From: Nocardia alni
GTDB taxonomy: Bacteria; Actinomycetota; Actinomycetes; Mycobacteriales; Mycobacteriaceae
Assembly (NCBI RefSeq): GCF_019038435.1
Contig: NZ_JAGPOX010000082.1
Coordinates: forward strand, 1 to 42,008
Reading direction: 5' to 3'
Length of the DNA stretch: 42,008 bases
Shown here one piece after another: positions 17,094 to 25,092 of the stretch (position 1 is the stretch's first letter; each line of letters begins with the position of its first letter). A program made the position numbers and the translations under genes. The notes beneath the pieces were generated by a model that searched no databases, was not told where the DNA came from, and worked only from the letters and a program-made list of their open reading frames with translations.

Positions 17094-17773
17094 ATCTTTT
17101 CATCGATGCGTGGCACTACTTCACCACCGCCGCGAACTGGGACGGATCGGCCGGTATCGCGCACCGGCTGGTCCAGCACGTGTGGTACAGCTTCCTGGCG
17201 ATCGCGCTGTCCGCGGTGATCGCGGTGCCGATCGGCCTGCTGGTCGGCCACACCCGCCGCGGCGGCGGCGCGGTCGTCGGCTTCGCCAACGCGATGCGCG
17301 CGCTGCCGACCCTGGGCGTGCTCACCTTCGTCGTCCTGGGCCTCGGGCTTGGCCTGCTGCCACCATTGCTCGCATTGATCACCGTCGGCGTCCCGCCGCT
17401 GCTGGCCGGCGCGTACGCGGGCATCGCGAACGTGGACCCGACCGTGGTCGACGCCTCGCGCGCCATGGGCATGCGCGAGCGCCAGATCCTGCTTCGGGTC
17501 GAGGTGCCCAACGCGATGCCGGTCCTGCTGACGGGCCTGCGCTCCACCACACTCCAGGTGGTGGCGACGGCCACGATCGCCGCCTACGTGAACCTGGGCG
17601 GGCTGGGCCGCTACATCTTCGACGGCATCGCCCTGTACAAGTACGACCGAGTACTGGTCGGCGCGCTGCTCGTGGCCTTACTGGCGCTGGTACTGGATTC
17701 GCTTCTGGCGGTGGTGGTCTGGCTCAGCGCCCCTGGTAAAGGCCGGTTGCGCAGAGCCAGGTCAGCTGCTTAA
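17090..17773 (+). CDS. proZ: glycine betaine/proline-type ABC transporter permease 2
   Basis: A 227-residue permease, the partner of the preceding one. The EAA loop reads DASRAMGMRERQILLRVEVPNAMPVLLTGLR, and ATIAAYVNLGGLGRYIFDGIALYKYDRVLVGALLVALLALVLD follows. The GTG start overlaps the first permease stop as GTGA, so the two are translationally coupled in a 1:1 ratio. Its stop codon overlaps the stop of the convergent YagU-like gene by four bases, leaving no room for a terminator. Confidence 0.92.
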   Translation: MNLFIDAWHYFTTAANWDGSAGIAHRLVQHVWYSFLAIALSAVIAVPIGLLVGHTRRGGGAVVGFANAMRALPTLGVLTFVVLGLGLGLLPPLLALITVGVPPLLAGAYAGIANVDPTVVDASRAMGMRERQILLRVEVPNAMPVLLTGLRSTTLQVVATATIAAYVNLGGLGRYIFDGIALYKYDRVLVGALLVALLALVLDSLLAVVVWLSAPGKGRLRRARSAA

Positions 17774-18285
17774 TTCCGCTGTGCCATCAGATGTTTCACC
17801 ACTAGAGCCATTGGGACCGCGTAACAGAAGTGGGACATGAACCCGCCGATCACCACCGTCGAATCCCCGTAGTTGGGATGATAGTTCGAGACGATGATGA
17901 TGCCGACATGCATCAGGATCCATAGAATGATCGCGTAGGGCAGTGCCACCAGCGTCGCCTCGACTCCGTGCCGCCGGAACCACGGCCAGAACACCGCGAA
18001 GACGACGCCCCAGATCAGGGCGAATAGAACGTGGATGATGGTGCCCAGGACGTACGCCCAGACCCCCAGCGAACTCTGCACCGACTGACCGAACGTCAAC
18101 CCGGTCGCATTGGCCGGAATTCCTTTCATCGGCATCTGATGCTGCACCCCGACCCAGACGATGGCCTCGTAGATCCAGATGCATACGGCTCCGACGAATC
18201 CGCCGATCAGCCCGACCCGCACGGTCTCACTCAGCTCCTCGCGCCGCAGCGTCGCAAGGACGCTTACCCCGGCTCGACTGCTCAT
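17770..18285 (-). CDS. four-helix membrane protein, YagU (DUF1440)-like
   Basis: A 171-residue protein with about four membrane helices. The block IHVLFALIWGVVFAVFWPWF, followed by VALPYAIILWILMHVGII, resembles E. coli YagU, an inner-membrane protein linked to acid resistance; the match is moderate and from memory. I chose the ATG at 18285 because AAGGAG lies eight bases upstream; an earlier ATG has no such site. It converges on proZ with overlapping stops. An 18-base palindrome lies 38 bases upstream of its start. Function is unknown. Confidence 0.7.
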   Translation of the reverse strand: MSSRAGVSVLATLRREELSETVRVGLIGGFVGAVCIWIYEAIVWVGVQHQMPMKGIPANATGLTFGQSVQSSLGVWAYVLGTIIHVLFALIWGVVFAVFWPWFRRHGVEATLVALPYAIILWILMHVGIIIVSNYHPNYGDSTVVIGGFMSHFCYAVPMALVVKHLMAQRN

Positions 18286-18323
18286 GCCAACTCCTTCATT
18301 CCCCACAGACTGCGAGAATTATT

Positions 18324-18341
18324 GTCAACAATTTTGTTGAC
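18324..18341. promoter_or_regulatory. perfect palindrome, candidate operator
   Basis: GTCAACAATTTTGTTGAC has 8-base perfect arms around TT, in an AT-rich pocket upstream of the YagU-like gene. The form suits a GntR- or MarR-type dimer, but no such regulator gene is in the window. The facing MFS gene ends beyond it, so only the YagU-like gene has its start here. Confidence 0.55.
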
Positions 18342-18434
18342 GTTCCGAGTGTGCGACCCTGGTCGGAGATCTGCGGGGAGTGCGTCGGATCGTTACACTC
18401 TCTTGACTTTCATCTTTGGTGACGCGCCCGGTCC

Positions 18435-19835
18435 CTACGGTGAAATCTCTTCCAGCCGTTTGCCGTTCGTCTTCGGGCCGAAGCCGCCGACAGCGACGAT
18501 CACGACAACCATCGCGATCGCGATGAATACGAAGACTCCCGCCGTGCCGTAGTCGGCGAGCAGGTCGGCCACCCAGTAGCCGACGAACACCTGGCTCAGC
18601 CGGCTCCAGCTGAACGAGAATCCGACTGCGCGAGCACGGATCCGGGTAGGGAACAGCTCGGCGGCATAGGTGTGGAAGATGCCGATCAGCCAGTTGCTGC
18701 ACAGCGTCACCACCGCGCCGCCGACTATCACCAGTCCGATCCAGCGTGCCTCGGCGAAAACCATTCCGAAGACGCCGATTCCGGCGGCCGCGACGGCCAG
18801 CTGCCACTTGCGTTCCACCTTGTCGGCCACCGCGAAGGCCAGCAGGCCGCCCAGTGGGGTGAACCAGGCGATCAGGAAGCTGTAGCCCAGCGAATTCACC
18901 ACTGTCAGGCCGCGATGCACCAGCAGGATCGCCGCCCAGTTGGAGAAGCCGTACACGCCGATGGTCTGGCAGAACTGGAATATCGACAGCATCAGCGTGC
19001 GCCGCCCATACCGGCGCCCGAACACCTCGCGCCAACTGCCCGCCCGGATAACCGGTTCGGCGGCCGTGGGCGCCGGATCCGGTAGGGGCCGACCGGTTTG
19101 CGCGACCACTCGCGCCTCGATCGCATCGACGACCGTCGCGGCCTCGGCCAACCGCCCGCGCGCGGCCAGCCACCGCGGTGACTCCGGCAGCCCGCGCCGG
19201 GCGAACCACACCAGCAGCCCGCCCACCGCGCCGATGAGCATCACCCAGCGCCACCCGGACAATCCCAGCGGCGCATGCGGCACCAACAGCCACGCCAGCA
19301 GCGCCACGATCGGCACGGCCGTGAGGATCACGACGAATCCGAGTGCCACGTACCGACCGCGGATCGCCTTCGGGGCCAGCTCCGACATGAAGCTGTCGTT
19401 GTTGACCAACTGGATGCCGACCGCGAATCCGGCGATGAAGCGCCACAGGTCGATCCACCCCGACGAGGGCGCGGTCACGATCAGCAGTGCGGCCACCGAA
19501 TAGCCGACCATCGACACGGTGAAGGTGGACCGGCGGCCGTACCGGTCCGGAATCCGGCTGAACGCCACCGTGCTCAGGAACATCCCGGCGAAGAACGACG
19601 CGGTGAACGCCGCGAAGCCGGACCAATCGAAGTATCCACCCGATTTCTGTTGGTACAGACCGGATCCCAGTAATCCCAGCGAGATGTACCCGGCCAGGAA
19701 CAGCTCGTAGAACTCGAACCACCCGCCGAGCGCGATGCGAGCGGTCAGCCCCGCCAGGTAGCGGCAGCCCGGTAGCCGGTCGATCCGCGCCGCGAGATCC
19801 AAAGCGGTAGGCGGAATATCGGTGGGTGCAGCCAT
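18435..19835 (-). CDS. MFS transporter, metabolite:H+ symporter type
   Basis: A 466-residue, 12-helix major facilitator. It has a cytoplasmic N-terminus, FYELFLAGYISLGLL in helix 1, RIPDRYGRRSTF as the helix 2-3 motif, and PESPRWLAARGR after helix 6, the sugar-porter and aromatic-acid/metabolite symporter mark. It ends with KTNGKRLEEISP. The ATG lies six bases after the stop of the fused MmgE/PrpD gene, so the two form an operon. It most likely imports or exports the small carboxylate on which that protein acts. The substrate cannot be told from sequence. Confidence 0.88.
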   Translation of the reverse strand: MAAPTDIPPTALDLAARIDRLPGCRYLAGLTARIALGGWFEFYELFLAGYISLGLLGSGLYQQKSGGYFDWSGFAAFTASFFAGMFLSTVAFSRIPDRYGRRSTFTVSMVGYSVAALLIVTAPSSGWIDLWRFIAGFAVGIQLVNNDSFMSELAPKAIRGRYVALGFVVILTAVPIVALLAWLLVPHAPLGLSGWRWVMLIGAVGGLLVWFARRGLPESPRWLAARGRLAEAATVVDAIEARVVAQTGRPLPDPAPTAAEPVIRAGSWREVFGRRYGRRTLMLSIFQFCQTIGVYGFSNWAAILLVHRGLTVVNSLGYSFLIAWFTPLGGLLAFAVADKVERKWQLAVAAAGIGVFGMVFAEARWIGLVIVGGAVVTLCSNWLIGIFHTYAAELFPTRIRARAVGFSFSWSRLSQVFVGYWVADLLADYGTAGVFVFIAIAMVVVIVAVGGFGPKTNGKRLEEISP

Positions 19836-19841
19836 TGCTCA

Positions 19842-22493
19842 CTATCCTTTCGGCTGCGAGATTTTCGAGAACTCCTCGATCGGACGATCGAGATCCCACG
19901 GCGACGTGGCGGCCGTGTCCTGCGACACGGATCGCCAGATGACGCCGAGGCCGGTGGTGACGCCGTCGAGCGCCGTACCCGGGGCGAGCAGTGCCGCGAG
20001 GCCGCGGCGGCCCTCGATGGCGGTGGGTGCGGCGGTGAATCCCGCGCGTGCCAGGTAGGCCGCCTGCACGGCGTCACCGGCAGCCTTGCCGGATTGCAGT
20101 GCACCCACCGGGGTTTCGGCAAGCACCGCGAATCCCGCTGCCTGAGTGGCGGCCATCCCGAGGGCATGCGCCAGTACGGTCGGGTGCAGCCCGAGCAAGC
20201 GTCCGGCGGCGGCCGCCGCACCAAGGCGTCCGATCGCAGTCGCCGAGTCGAACGCGCCCAGGTGAACTCCGATCGCAATGTGCATGCGGCGCACCACCTC
20301 TCGGCCGACGGCAACCGCCTCAGCGACCGCACCGAGCGTATGGCTCCCGGCAGATCCCACCGCCAACGCCGCAGCGACGATGACGACATCACCAGTGCTG
20401 TGTGCCACCTCGCCCCCGACACCGCATGCCGCAGCACCGGTCAGCACGGCCGCCCAGAGGACTCCGAAGCGCCCGGCCCGGCCCGGAACCCCTACTTTCC
20501 CCGAATCACCCTCGACAGCAGCAACCTCGGCAATTGCCGCCACCTCCGGACCAGGCGTCGCAGCAATGACCACCTCTATCGCGCGCACAGCCTCTGCCGT
20601 GGCTACGTCCGGCACCCGAACCCCGGCGGCGAAACCGGCCAGCAGAGAAGTCGTTCCCGTTGCGCCATGGTCGCTACTGTCGGCTCCGGCCCCGGCAGCA
20701 TGCCCGCTGCCAGATTCGTAACCACCATCGGACCGGCCACCGGCATCGACTCGGGCCTCGGCAGCGAGAGCACCGGCAGATCCGAAGGCGACATCGGATC
20801 GCGCGGCGGCAGTGACAGCCCCATGTTCAGCACCGGCCCCGACACCAAATTCGGCTGTGGCGACCTCCGATCCCTCGTCGAACGCTACGGCAGAACCAGA
20901 TCCAGCTCCGGCAGTATTCGTCCCACCGCCCGGCACCGAAGCACCATCGGGCGGGGATGCGACGGCGGCGGATCCGGCACCGGAATCGAAGACCGCGGTG
21001 GCTACGTTCGATCCGTCATCGGACACGACTGCGGTACTGAATCCGGCTGCGGCTGTGTATGGTCCGTCGTCCGACACGGCTGCGGCATTGGACTCGTCTA
21101 CCGCTGGGATCGCTTCGGAGGAGGGTATCGCTTCGGTATCGAATTCTGCTGGCACCGTGGTTGTTTCGGGTGTTATCGCATTGATCAGGGGGGTCAGTCC
21201 GTCTGGGGTGTCCAGGGCGGTCGCGGCGATTATGCGGTCGGTGCGGCCGGGGAGGACGTCCTCGATCAGGTTGCGGGCCTTGGCTGTCAGTTCCGCGTCG
21301 GTGAGGGGGCGGGCCAGGCTGCCTCGGGCGTGTTCGACGTATTCGGTGATTTCGGTGCCGTTGTCCAGGTGGACCGTCAGGCGGGCCTCGTCGCGGCGGA
21401 TTTCCGGATCGGTTTCGAAGCGTACGGCCGCGCGTAGGCGCCGGAGGTCGTCGGCGGTTACTCGCTCGTCTCGGAACTGCCGCAGTGTCAGTTCCCCGTC
21501 GGCCAGTGCGGCGGCGATGGTATGTGCGGCGCTGAATCGTGCCTGGAGTCCGTCGGCGGGTTGGATGCGGCCCATCAGGTCCACCACTAGCGGGTGGCAG
21601 TGAGCGGTGATTCTCTGTACCCGTTGGGGATTCGGAATCCGCACCGCGGCCGCCACCGCCGCATCGATCAGGGGATGACTGACGATCCCGCACGGATACG
21701 GCTTGAAGGTGTTCTTCTCCAGTTCCCAGCGCTCGCCGAGCCCGTCGAGGAGTTGTTCCGGATGCGCCTGGGTGGTGAGGGCGGCGAAGAATCCGCCCGG
21801 GCGCTCGAAGATCTGTGGTACGCCCGGGAATCCGCGTTCGGCAAGGAGCGCGGCCAGCAGTCCGTTCGCCGCCGCCTGCCCCGGATGAAAGGGTTTGGTC
21901 ATGGAGCCGAAGGCTTCCCGCTGACCGAGAGTTTGCGTGGCGGCCAGCGCGACCGCGGTCTCCAGTCCGGTCGCGTCCAGCTCGCGCAGGACCGCCGCCG
22001 CGACCGCCGCACCCACCACCCCGCAGGTGCCGGTGATATGCCAACCGGCGTCGTAATGTTCCGGCGATATCGCATTACCCAGCCGCAGTTGCGCCTCGCA
22101 ACCGACCGCGAACGCACGCAGCACCCGCTCCCCCGATGCGCCGAGCGTCGCACCCAGTGGCAGCACGGTAGCCAACGTCGCGGCCCCGGGGTGAATCACG
22201 GTCGCCAGATGGGTGTCGTCGAAATCGTCCAGATGCGCGGCGATTCCGATAGCCAACGCCGCCCCGAACACGTCGAGCCGTTCCCCACGCCCCGGCACGG
22301 ACACCACGGGTTGACCACCATGCTCGAGACCGTGCGCAACGGCGATATCCACCGCCGCCTCACCCGACGCCCCGACCGACGTCGCGACAACGTTCAACAA
22401 CGTCCGCTGAGCAGCCCTCCGGACTCGCGGCGGCAACGGCACCGCCGCGAGTCCGACCAACCCGACACAGAAATCACTTGTGAGAGAAGTCAC
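19842..22493 (-). CDS. tandem MmgE/PrpD fusion: active half, low-complexity linker, inactive half
   Basis: An 883-residue protein, about twice the normal MmgE/PrpD length of about 450. Residues 1-440 are a complete family member (2-methylcitrate dehydratase, cis-aconitate decarboxylase and iminodisuccinate epimerase relatives). The expected catalytic positions are visible: DDFDDTH at 89-95, His101, His152 in GWHITGT, Lys200 in MTKPFHPG, and Lys264 in FKPYPCG. Residues about 450-612 are an Ala/Gly/Ser/Asp-rich linker with an internal repeat. Residues about 613-860 realign with the helical domain of the first half (GVPGRAGRFGVLWAA, HALGMAATQAAG, AYLARAGF), but the DDFDDT, WH and MTKP residues are lost. 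I chose the GTG at 22493 because MTSLTSDFCVGL is a typical family start. The substrate is unknown. Confidence 0.85.
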   Translation of the reverse strand: MTSLTSDFCVGLVGLAAVPLPPRVRRAAQRTLLNVVATSVGASGEAAVDIAVAHGLEHGGQPVVSVPGRGERLDVFGAALAIGIAAHLDDFDDTHLATVIHPGAATLATVLPLGATLGASGERVLRAFAVGCEAQLRLGNAISPEHYDAGWHITGTCGVVGAAVAAAVLRELDATGLETAVALAATQTLGQREAFGSMTKPFHPGQAAANGLLAALLAERGFPGVPQIFERPGGFFAALTTQAHPEQLLDGLGERWELEKNTFKPYPCGIVSHPLIDAAVAAAVRIPNPQRVQRITAHCHPLVVDLMGRIQPADGLQARFSAAHTIAAALADGELTLRQFRDERVTADDLRRLRAAVRFETDPEIRRDEARLTVHLDNGTEITEYVEHARGSLARPLTDAELTAKARNLIEDVLPGRTDRIIAATALDTPDGLTPLINAITPETTTVPAEFDTEAIPSSEAIPAVDESNAAAVSDDGPYTAAAGFSTAVVSDDGSNVATAVFDSGAGSAAVASPPDGASVPGGGTNTAGAGSGSAVAFDEGSEVATAEFGVGAGAEHGAVTAAARSDVAFGSAGALAAEARVDAGGRSDGGYESGSGHAAGAGADSSDHGATGTTSLLAGFAAGVRVPDVATAEAVRAIEVVIAATPGPEVAAIAEVAAVEGDSGKVGVPGRAGRFGVLWAAVLTGAAACGVGGEVAHSTGDVVIVAAALAVGSAGSHTLGAVAEAVAVGREVVRRMHIAIGVHLGAFDSATAIGRLGAAAAAGRLLGLHPTVLAHALGMAATQAAGFAVLAETPVGALQSGKAAGDAVQAAYLARAGFTAAPTAIEGRRGLAALLAPGTALDGVTTGLGVIWRSVSQDTAATSPWDLDRPIEEFSKISQPKG
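20660..21146 (-). repeat. low-complexity linker inside the fused MmgE/PrpD gene
   Basis: About 160 codons rich in Ala, Gly, Ser, Asp, Glu and Val join the two halves. The segment encoded at 20970-21038 (STAVVSDDGSNVATAVF, then DSGAGS) is repeated in diverged form at 20829-20897 (GSAVAFDEGSEVATAEF, then GVGAGA). The opposite strand is open too and equally low in complexity, which produces long false reading frames. Confidence 0.7.
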
Positions 22494-22615
22494 ATGGCAA
22501 ACGGTACGATCGGCGCCCTCGCGAATCGACAGCGCCAACCAACCCAATCGTTACGCCCAACGCAACGATTACCCCCACACCCGCCGCCCCCGAAAACCAC
22601 CGGCTCCCACATGAA

Positions 22616-22700
22616 TTTCCCGACCTGAGCCAACGACCGTCCACGACACCTGACGGGCGGTATTCGAGAACACCTCGATGGACGAGTCTTCAACGCCGCC
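22616..22700. repeat. diverged direct repeat, copy A
   Basis: This 85-base stretch upstream of the fused MmgE/PrpD gene aligns with copy B at 22757-22840 at roughly three quarters identity. Shared blocks are TTTCCCGA, CTGAG, CCAACGA, GACACCTGAC, GCGGTA and ACACCT, with single-base gaps. Confidence 0.6.
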
Positions 22701-22756
22701 TGCCGACCCCGGGCTGAGCCGCCCCGGTGAATCCGGAGACTTTGATGTGCCCCGGG

Positions 22757-22840
22757 TTTCCCGATCTGAGTCCAACGATCATCCGGGACACCTGACAAGC
22801 GGTAGCCAAGTACACCTAAGTGGATAAGTCCCTCAACCCC
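22757..22840. repeat. diverged direct repeat, copy B
   Basis: Partner of copy A, same orientation, 141 bases away. It covers the last codons and stop of the LysR gene. The 322-base gap 22494-22815 between the LysR gene and the MmgE/PrpD gene holds these two copies and no gene I can support. Confidence 0.6.
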
Positions 22841-23733
22841 ACATACCGCTGCGCGACCTCCCGCAACACACGCAATTGCGCCTCTCGCCCCGGTTGCCGC
22901 CGATAGGCCAGGCAGACGGTCCGCCGGGTCGGCACGGTCTCGATCAGCGGCAACAGCGCCACCCCCGGATGCCCGTAATCCCCCATCCGCCCTGGCAGTA
23001 CCGAGACACCGATACCAGCCGCAACAGCCCCGGTCACACTGAACAGATCATCGGTGTCGAGCACGATACGCGGCGTGAAACCCGCACGCGCACAGGCTCT
23101 CATCAAATATCCACGACTGTTGGACCCCTCACTCATCGCCACGAACCGCCGATCCGCCACCGAACTCAGCTCCACCGCCGCCCCCGCGTCCAGCGCATCC
23201 CCGGTCGGCACCGCCAGCAGCATCGGCTCCTCGAACAGCGGCACCACCCGCACATCGGGCTCGACCGGTGAGATCGAGGTGAACGCCGCGTCCACTTCGC
23301 CCGACAGCAACGACGCGATGATCGCGGTAGCCGCACCCTGCCGCAGCATCACCCGCACCCCTGTCGCCTGCTCCTGGAACGCCGCGACAATCCTCGGCAC
23401 CACCGCGATCCCCAGTGAGAAGGTATGTCCGATCCGCAGCGGCACCAGGTTCGCCCCAGCCGCCGCCAGCACCGCGTCCACCGCATCCGCACGCGAGCGC
23501 AACAGTCCGGCCGCCTGGCGCACCAGCACCCACCCGGTATTCCGCAACCGCAGCCGCCGCCCCTCCCGCTCCACCAGCCGCACCCCCAGCTTGTCCTCCA
23601 GCGCCCGGATCGCCCGCTGCACACTGGGCACGCTCATCCCGAGATGGTCGGCGGCCTGCCCGAGATGTTCGGTGGCGGAGAACGCCAGCAGCACTTCCAG
23701 ATCGTGAAAGCTCACCTGCGCGGCCCGATCCAT
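22816..23733 (-). CDS. LysR-family transcriptional regulator
   Basis: A 305-residue LysR-type regulator. The N-terminal helix-turn-helix reads FHDLEVLLAFSATEHLGQAADHLGMSVPSVQRAIRALEDKLGVRLVER. The effector domain follows, with RIGHTFSLGIAVVPRIVAAF and GEVDAAFTSISPVEPDVRVVPLFEEPMLLAV. I chose the ATG at 23733 because GGAGGTG lies just upstream; the longer frame has no homology. It is on the same strand as, and upstream of, the MmgE/PrpD-MFS pair rather than divergent from it as is usual. Control of that pair is likely but inferred. Copy B of a short repeat covers its end. Confidence 0.88.
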   Translation of the reverse strand: MDRAAQVSFHDLEVLLAFSATEHLGQAADHLGMSVPSVQRAIRALEDKLGVRLVEREGRRLRLRNTGWVLVRQAAGLLRSRADAVDAVLAAAGANLVPLRIGHTFSLGIAVVPRIVAAFQEQATGVRVMLRQGAATAIIASLLSGEVDAAFTSISPVEPDVRVVPLFEEPMLLAVPTGDALDAGAAVELSSVADRRFVAMSEGSNSRGYLMRACARAGFTPRIVLDTDDLFSVTGAVAAGIGVSVLPGRMGDYGHPGVALLPLIETVPTRRTVCLAYRRQPGREAQLRVLREVAQRYVGLRDLST

Positions 23734-23959
23734 ACACCACCTCCGGGTCCCCCGCCCGCAATCTACGCGCGCCCCCACGCGGCGCGCGGTTTTCAGTACC
23801 CAGCGCGACCGACCGAGCCGAACCTCGTCGCAGGAGAACCCGGTTCGGCAGTCCGAGAACCGGCCTCCCGCTGCATTTTCCGGCCGATTCTGGCGGAAAC
23901 CGGACGATCGGGCCACAAGAATGCAGCGATAGGCCGGGGTAGGTCACAACGCATCCGCC

Positions 23960-24367
23960 TCAGCGGACCTCGCCGTAGTTCAGCTGCCAAGACACGCCGA
24001 AGCGATCGTTCACCCAGCCGTAGCGAGTGCTGAACGGGTACTCGTCCAGGGGCATCAATGCTTGACCCCCCTCTATCAGGGCGTTGTAGAGATATTCCAG
24101 TTCCTCGTTCGTCGCGCACTGGACGAACAGCGACATCGCCGGGGTGAAACCGAAGGCATGGGATGCGGGGCTGTCGATGCACTGGATGCGCTGGCCCGCC
24201 AGGGTGAACGCCGCGTGCTTGATCGTTCCTTCCGGGCCGGGGTCGCCGGGGCCGTACCGCTGCACGGACAGGATCTCACCGTCGGGAAACAATCCGACGT
24301 AGAAGCTCATCGCCGCCTCGGCGTTCCCCTCGAACATCAGTTGTGTGGTGATTCTCTGATCGTCCAT
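23960..24367 (-). CDS. PhnB-like VOC-fold protein
   Basis: A 135-residue protein of the vicinal-oxygen-chelate superfamily, PhnB/3-demethylubiquinone methyltransferase-like branch. Typical blocks are QLMFEGNAEAAMSFYVGLFP, DGEILSVQRYG, GTIKHAAFTLAGQRIQCIDS and YGWVNDRFGVSWQLNYG. Members are small cytoplasmic dimers of mostly unknown function. I chose the ATG at 24367 because MDDQRITTQ is the usual start; another ATG lies six codons earlier. A 16-base palindrome sits 22 bases upstream of the start. Confidence 0.85.
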   Translation of the reverse strand: MDDQRITTQLMFEGNAEAAMSFYVGLFPDGEILSVQRYGPGDPGPEGTIKHAAFTLAGQRIQCIDSPASHAFGFTPAMSLFVQCATNEELEYLYNALIEGGQALMPLDEYPFSTRYGWVNDRFGVSWQLNYGEVR

Positions 24368-24388
24368 ATCCCGATCCTGCCACAAAAG

Positions 24389-24404
24389 GCAACCTTAAGG
24401 TTGC
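24389..24404. promoter_or_regulatory. perfect 16-base palindrome upstream of the VOC gene
   Basis: GCAACCTTAAGGTTGC is fully self-complementary with no spacer. The dyad resembles MerR- or ArsR-type operators. It lies between the response regulator's stop and the VOC gene's start, so it could also act as a hairpin ending the upstream transcript. Confidence 0.5.
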
Positions 24405-24429
24405 ACTATGCACCCCGGGCCGGCTGCCG

Positions 24430-25092
24430 TCACACCGCGAGGCCCGCACGATGGGCGTACGCGATGGCCTGACCTCGGTCGCGCACGTCCAGCTTGGAGA
24501 ACAGCGAATTGATATGACTCTTGACAGTACTGACGCCGATGAACAGCTCGCGGGCGATCTCGGAGTTGTTGCGGCCCTGGGCCATCAGACGTAGCACATC
24601 GAGTTCGCGGTCGGTGAGATCCGCGCGCGCGGGCTGTGCGGGCGCGCCGAGCGCGGAAACCAGACGGCCGGCGACGTCGGCGGCGAGGGTGGTGTGGCCG
24701 CTGGCGACCGAGCGGACCGCGGCGGCGATCTCGGAACGCCCCGCGTCCTTGGTGAGATATCCGCGGGCGCCCGCGCGCAGCGCGCCGGCGATCGAGGCGT
24801 CGTCGGCGTAGGTGGTCAGGACCAGGACGGCTGTCTCGGGATGTTCGGCGACGATCGTGGCGGTGGCGGCGACGCCGTCGATACCGGGCATGCGCAGATC
24901 CATCAGCACCACACGTGGGGTCAGCGTGCGCACCAACTCCACCGCCTCCGCGCCGTCGCGGGCCTCACCGACCACCTCGACATCGGGCAGCAGCGACAGC
25001 ACGGTCGCCAGTCCGTCGCGGACCGTGGTCTGATCGTCCGCCACCACCACCGAGATCACCGGCGCGGCACTCGGATTCGCACCCTCCACCAT
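24430..25092 (-). CDS. NarL/FixJ-family response regulator
   Basis: A 220-residue two-component regulator. The receiver domain (about 13-130) carries the phospho-acceptor Asp65 in VVLMDLRMPG. The C-terminal LuxR-type helix-turn-helix reads LTDRELDVLRLMAQGRNNSEIARELFIGVSTVKSHINSLFSKL. The ATG at 25092 has a perfect AAGGAGG site and overlaps the kinase gene by 37 bases. A GTG at 25059 would overlap the kinase stop as GTGA and give the more usual MISVVVADD start, so the true start is debatable. It pairs with the kinase encoded upstream. Confidence 0.92.
   Translation of the reverse strand: MVEGANPSAAPVISVVVADDQTTVRDGLATVLSLLPDVEVVGEARDGAEAVELVRTLTPRVVLMDLRMPGIDGVAATATIVAEHPETAVLVLTTYADDASIAGALRAGARGYLTKDAGRSEIAAAVRSVASGHTTLAADVAGRLVSALGAPAQPARADLTDRELDVLRLMAQGRNNSEIARELFIGVSTVKSHINSLFSKLDVRDRGQAIAYAHRAGLAV

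Noticed and set aside
20094..21603. Two long + strand frames over the PrpD fusion linker
   Set aside because: Their Gly/Ser/Arg and Ala/Pro/Asp composition mirrors the linker; both ends overlap real homology on the - strand.
22548..22815. Remnant insertion sequence
   Set aside because: Repeats are direct, not inverted, and no transposase fragment could be recognised.
24430..24440. tRNA or other structured RNA genes in short gaps
   Set aside because: No cloverleaf with a T-arm GGTTCGA-type motif and CCA-type acceptor was found anywhere in the window.
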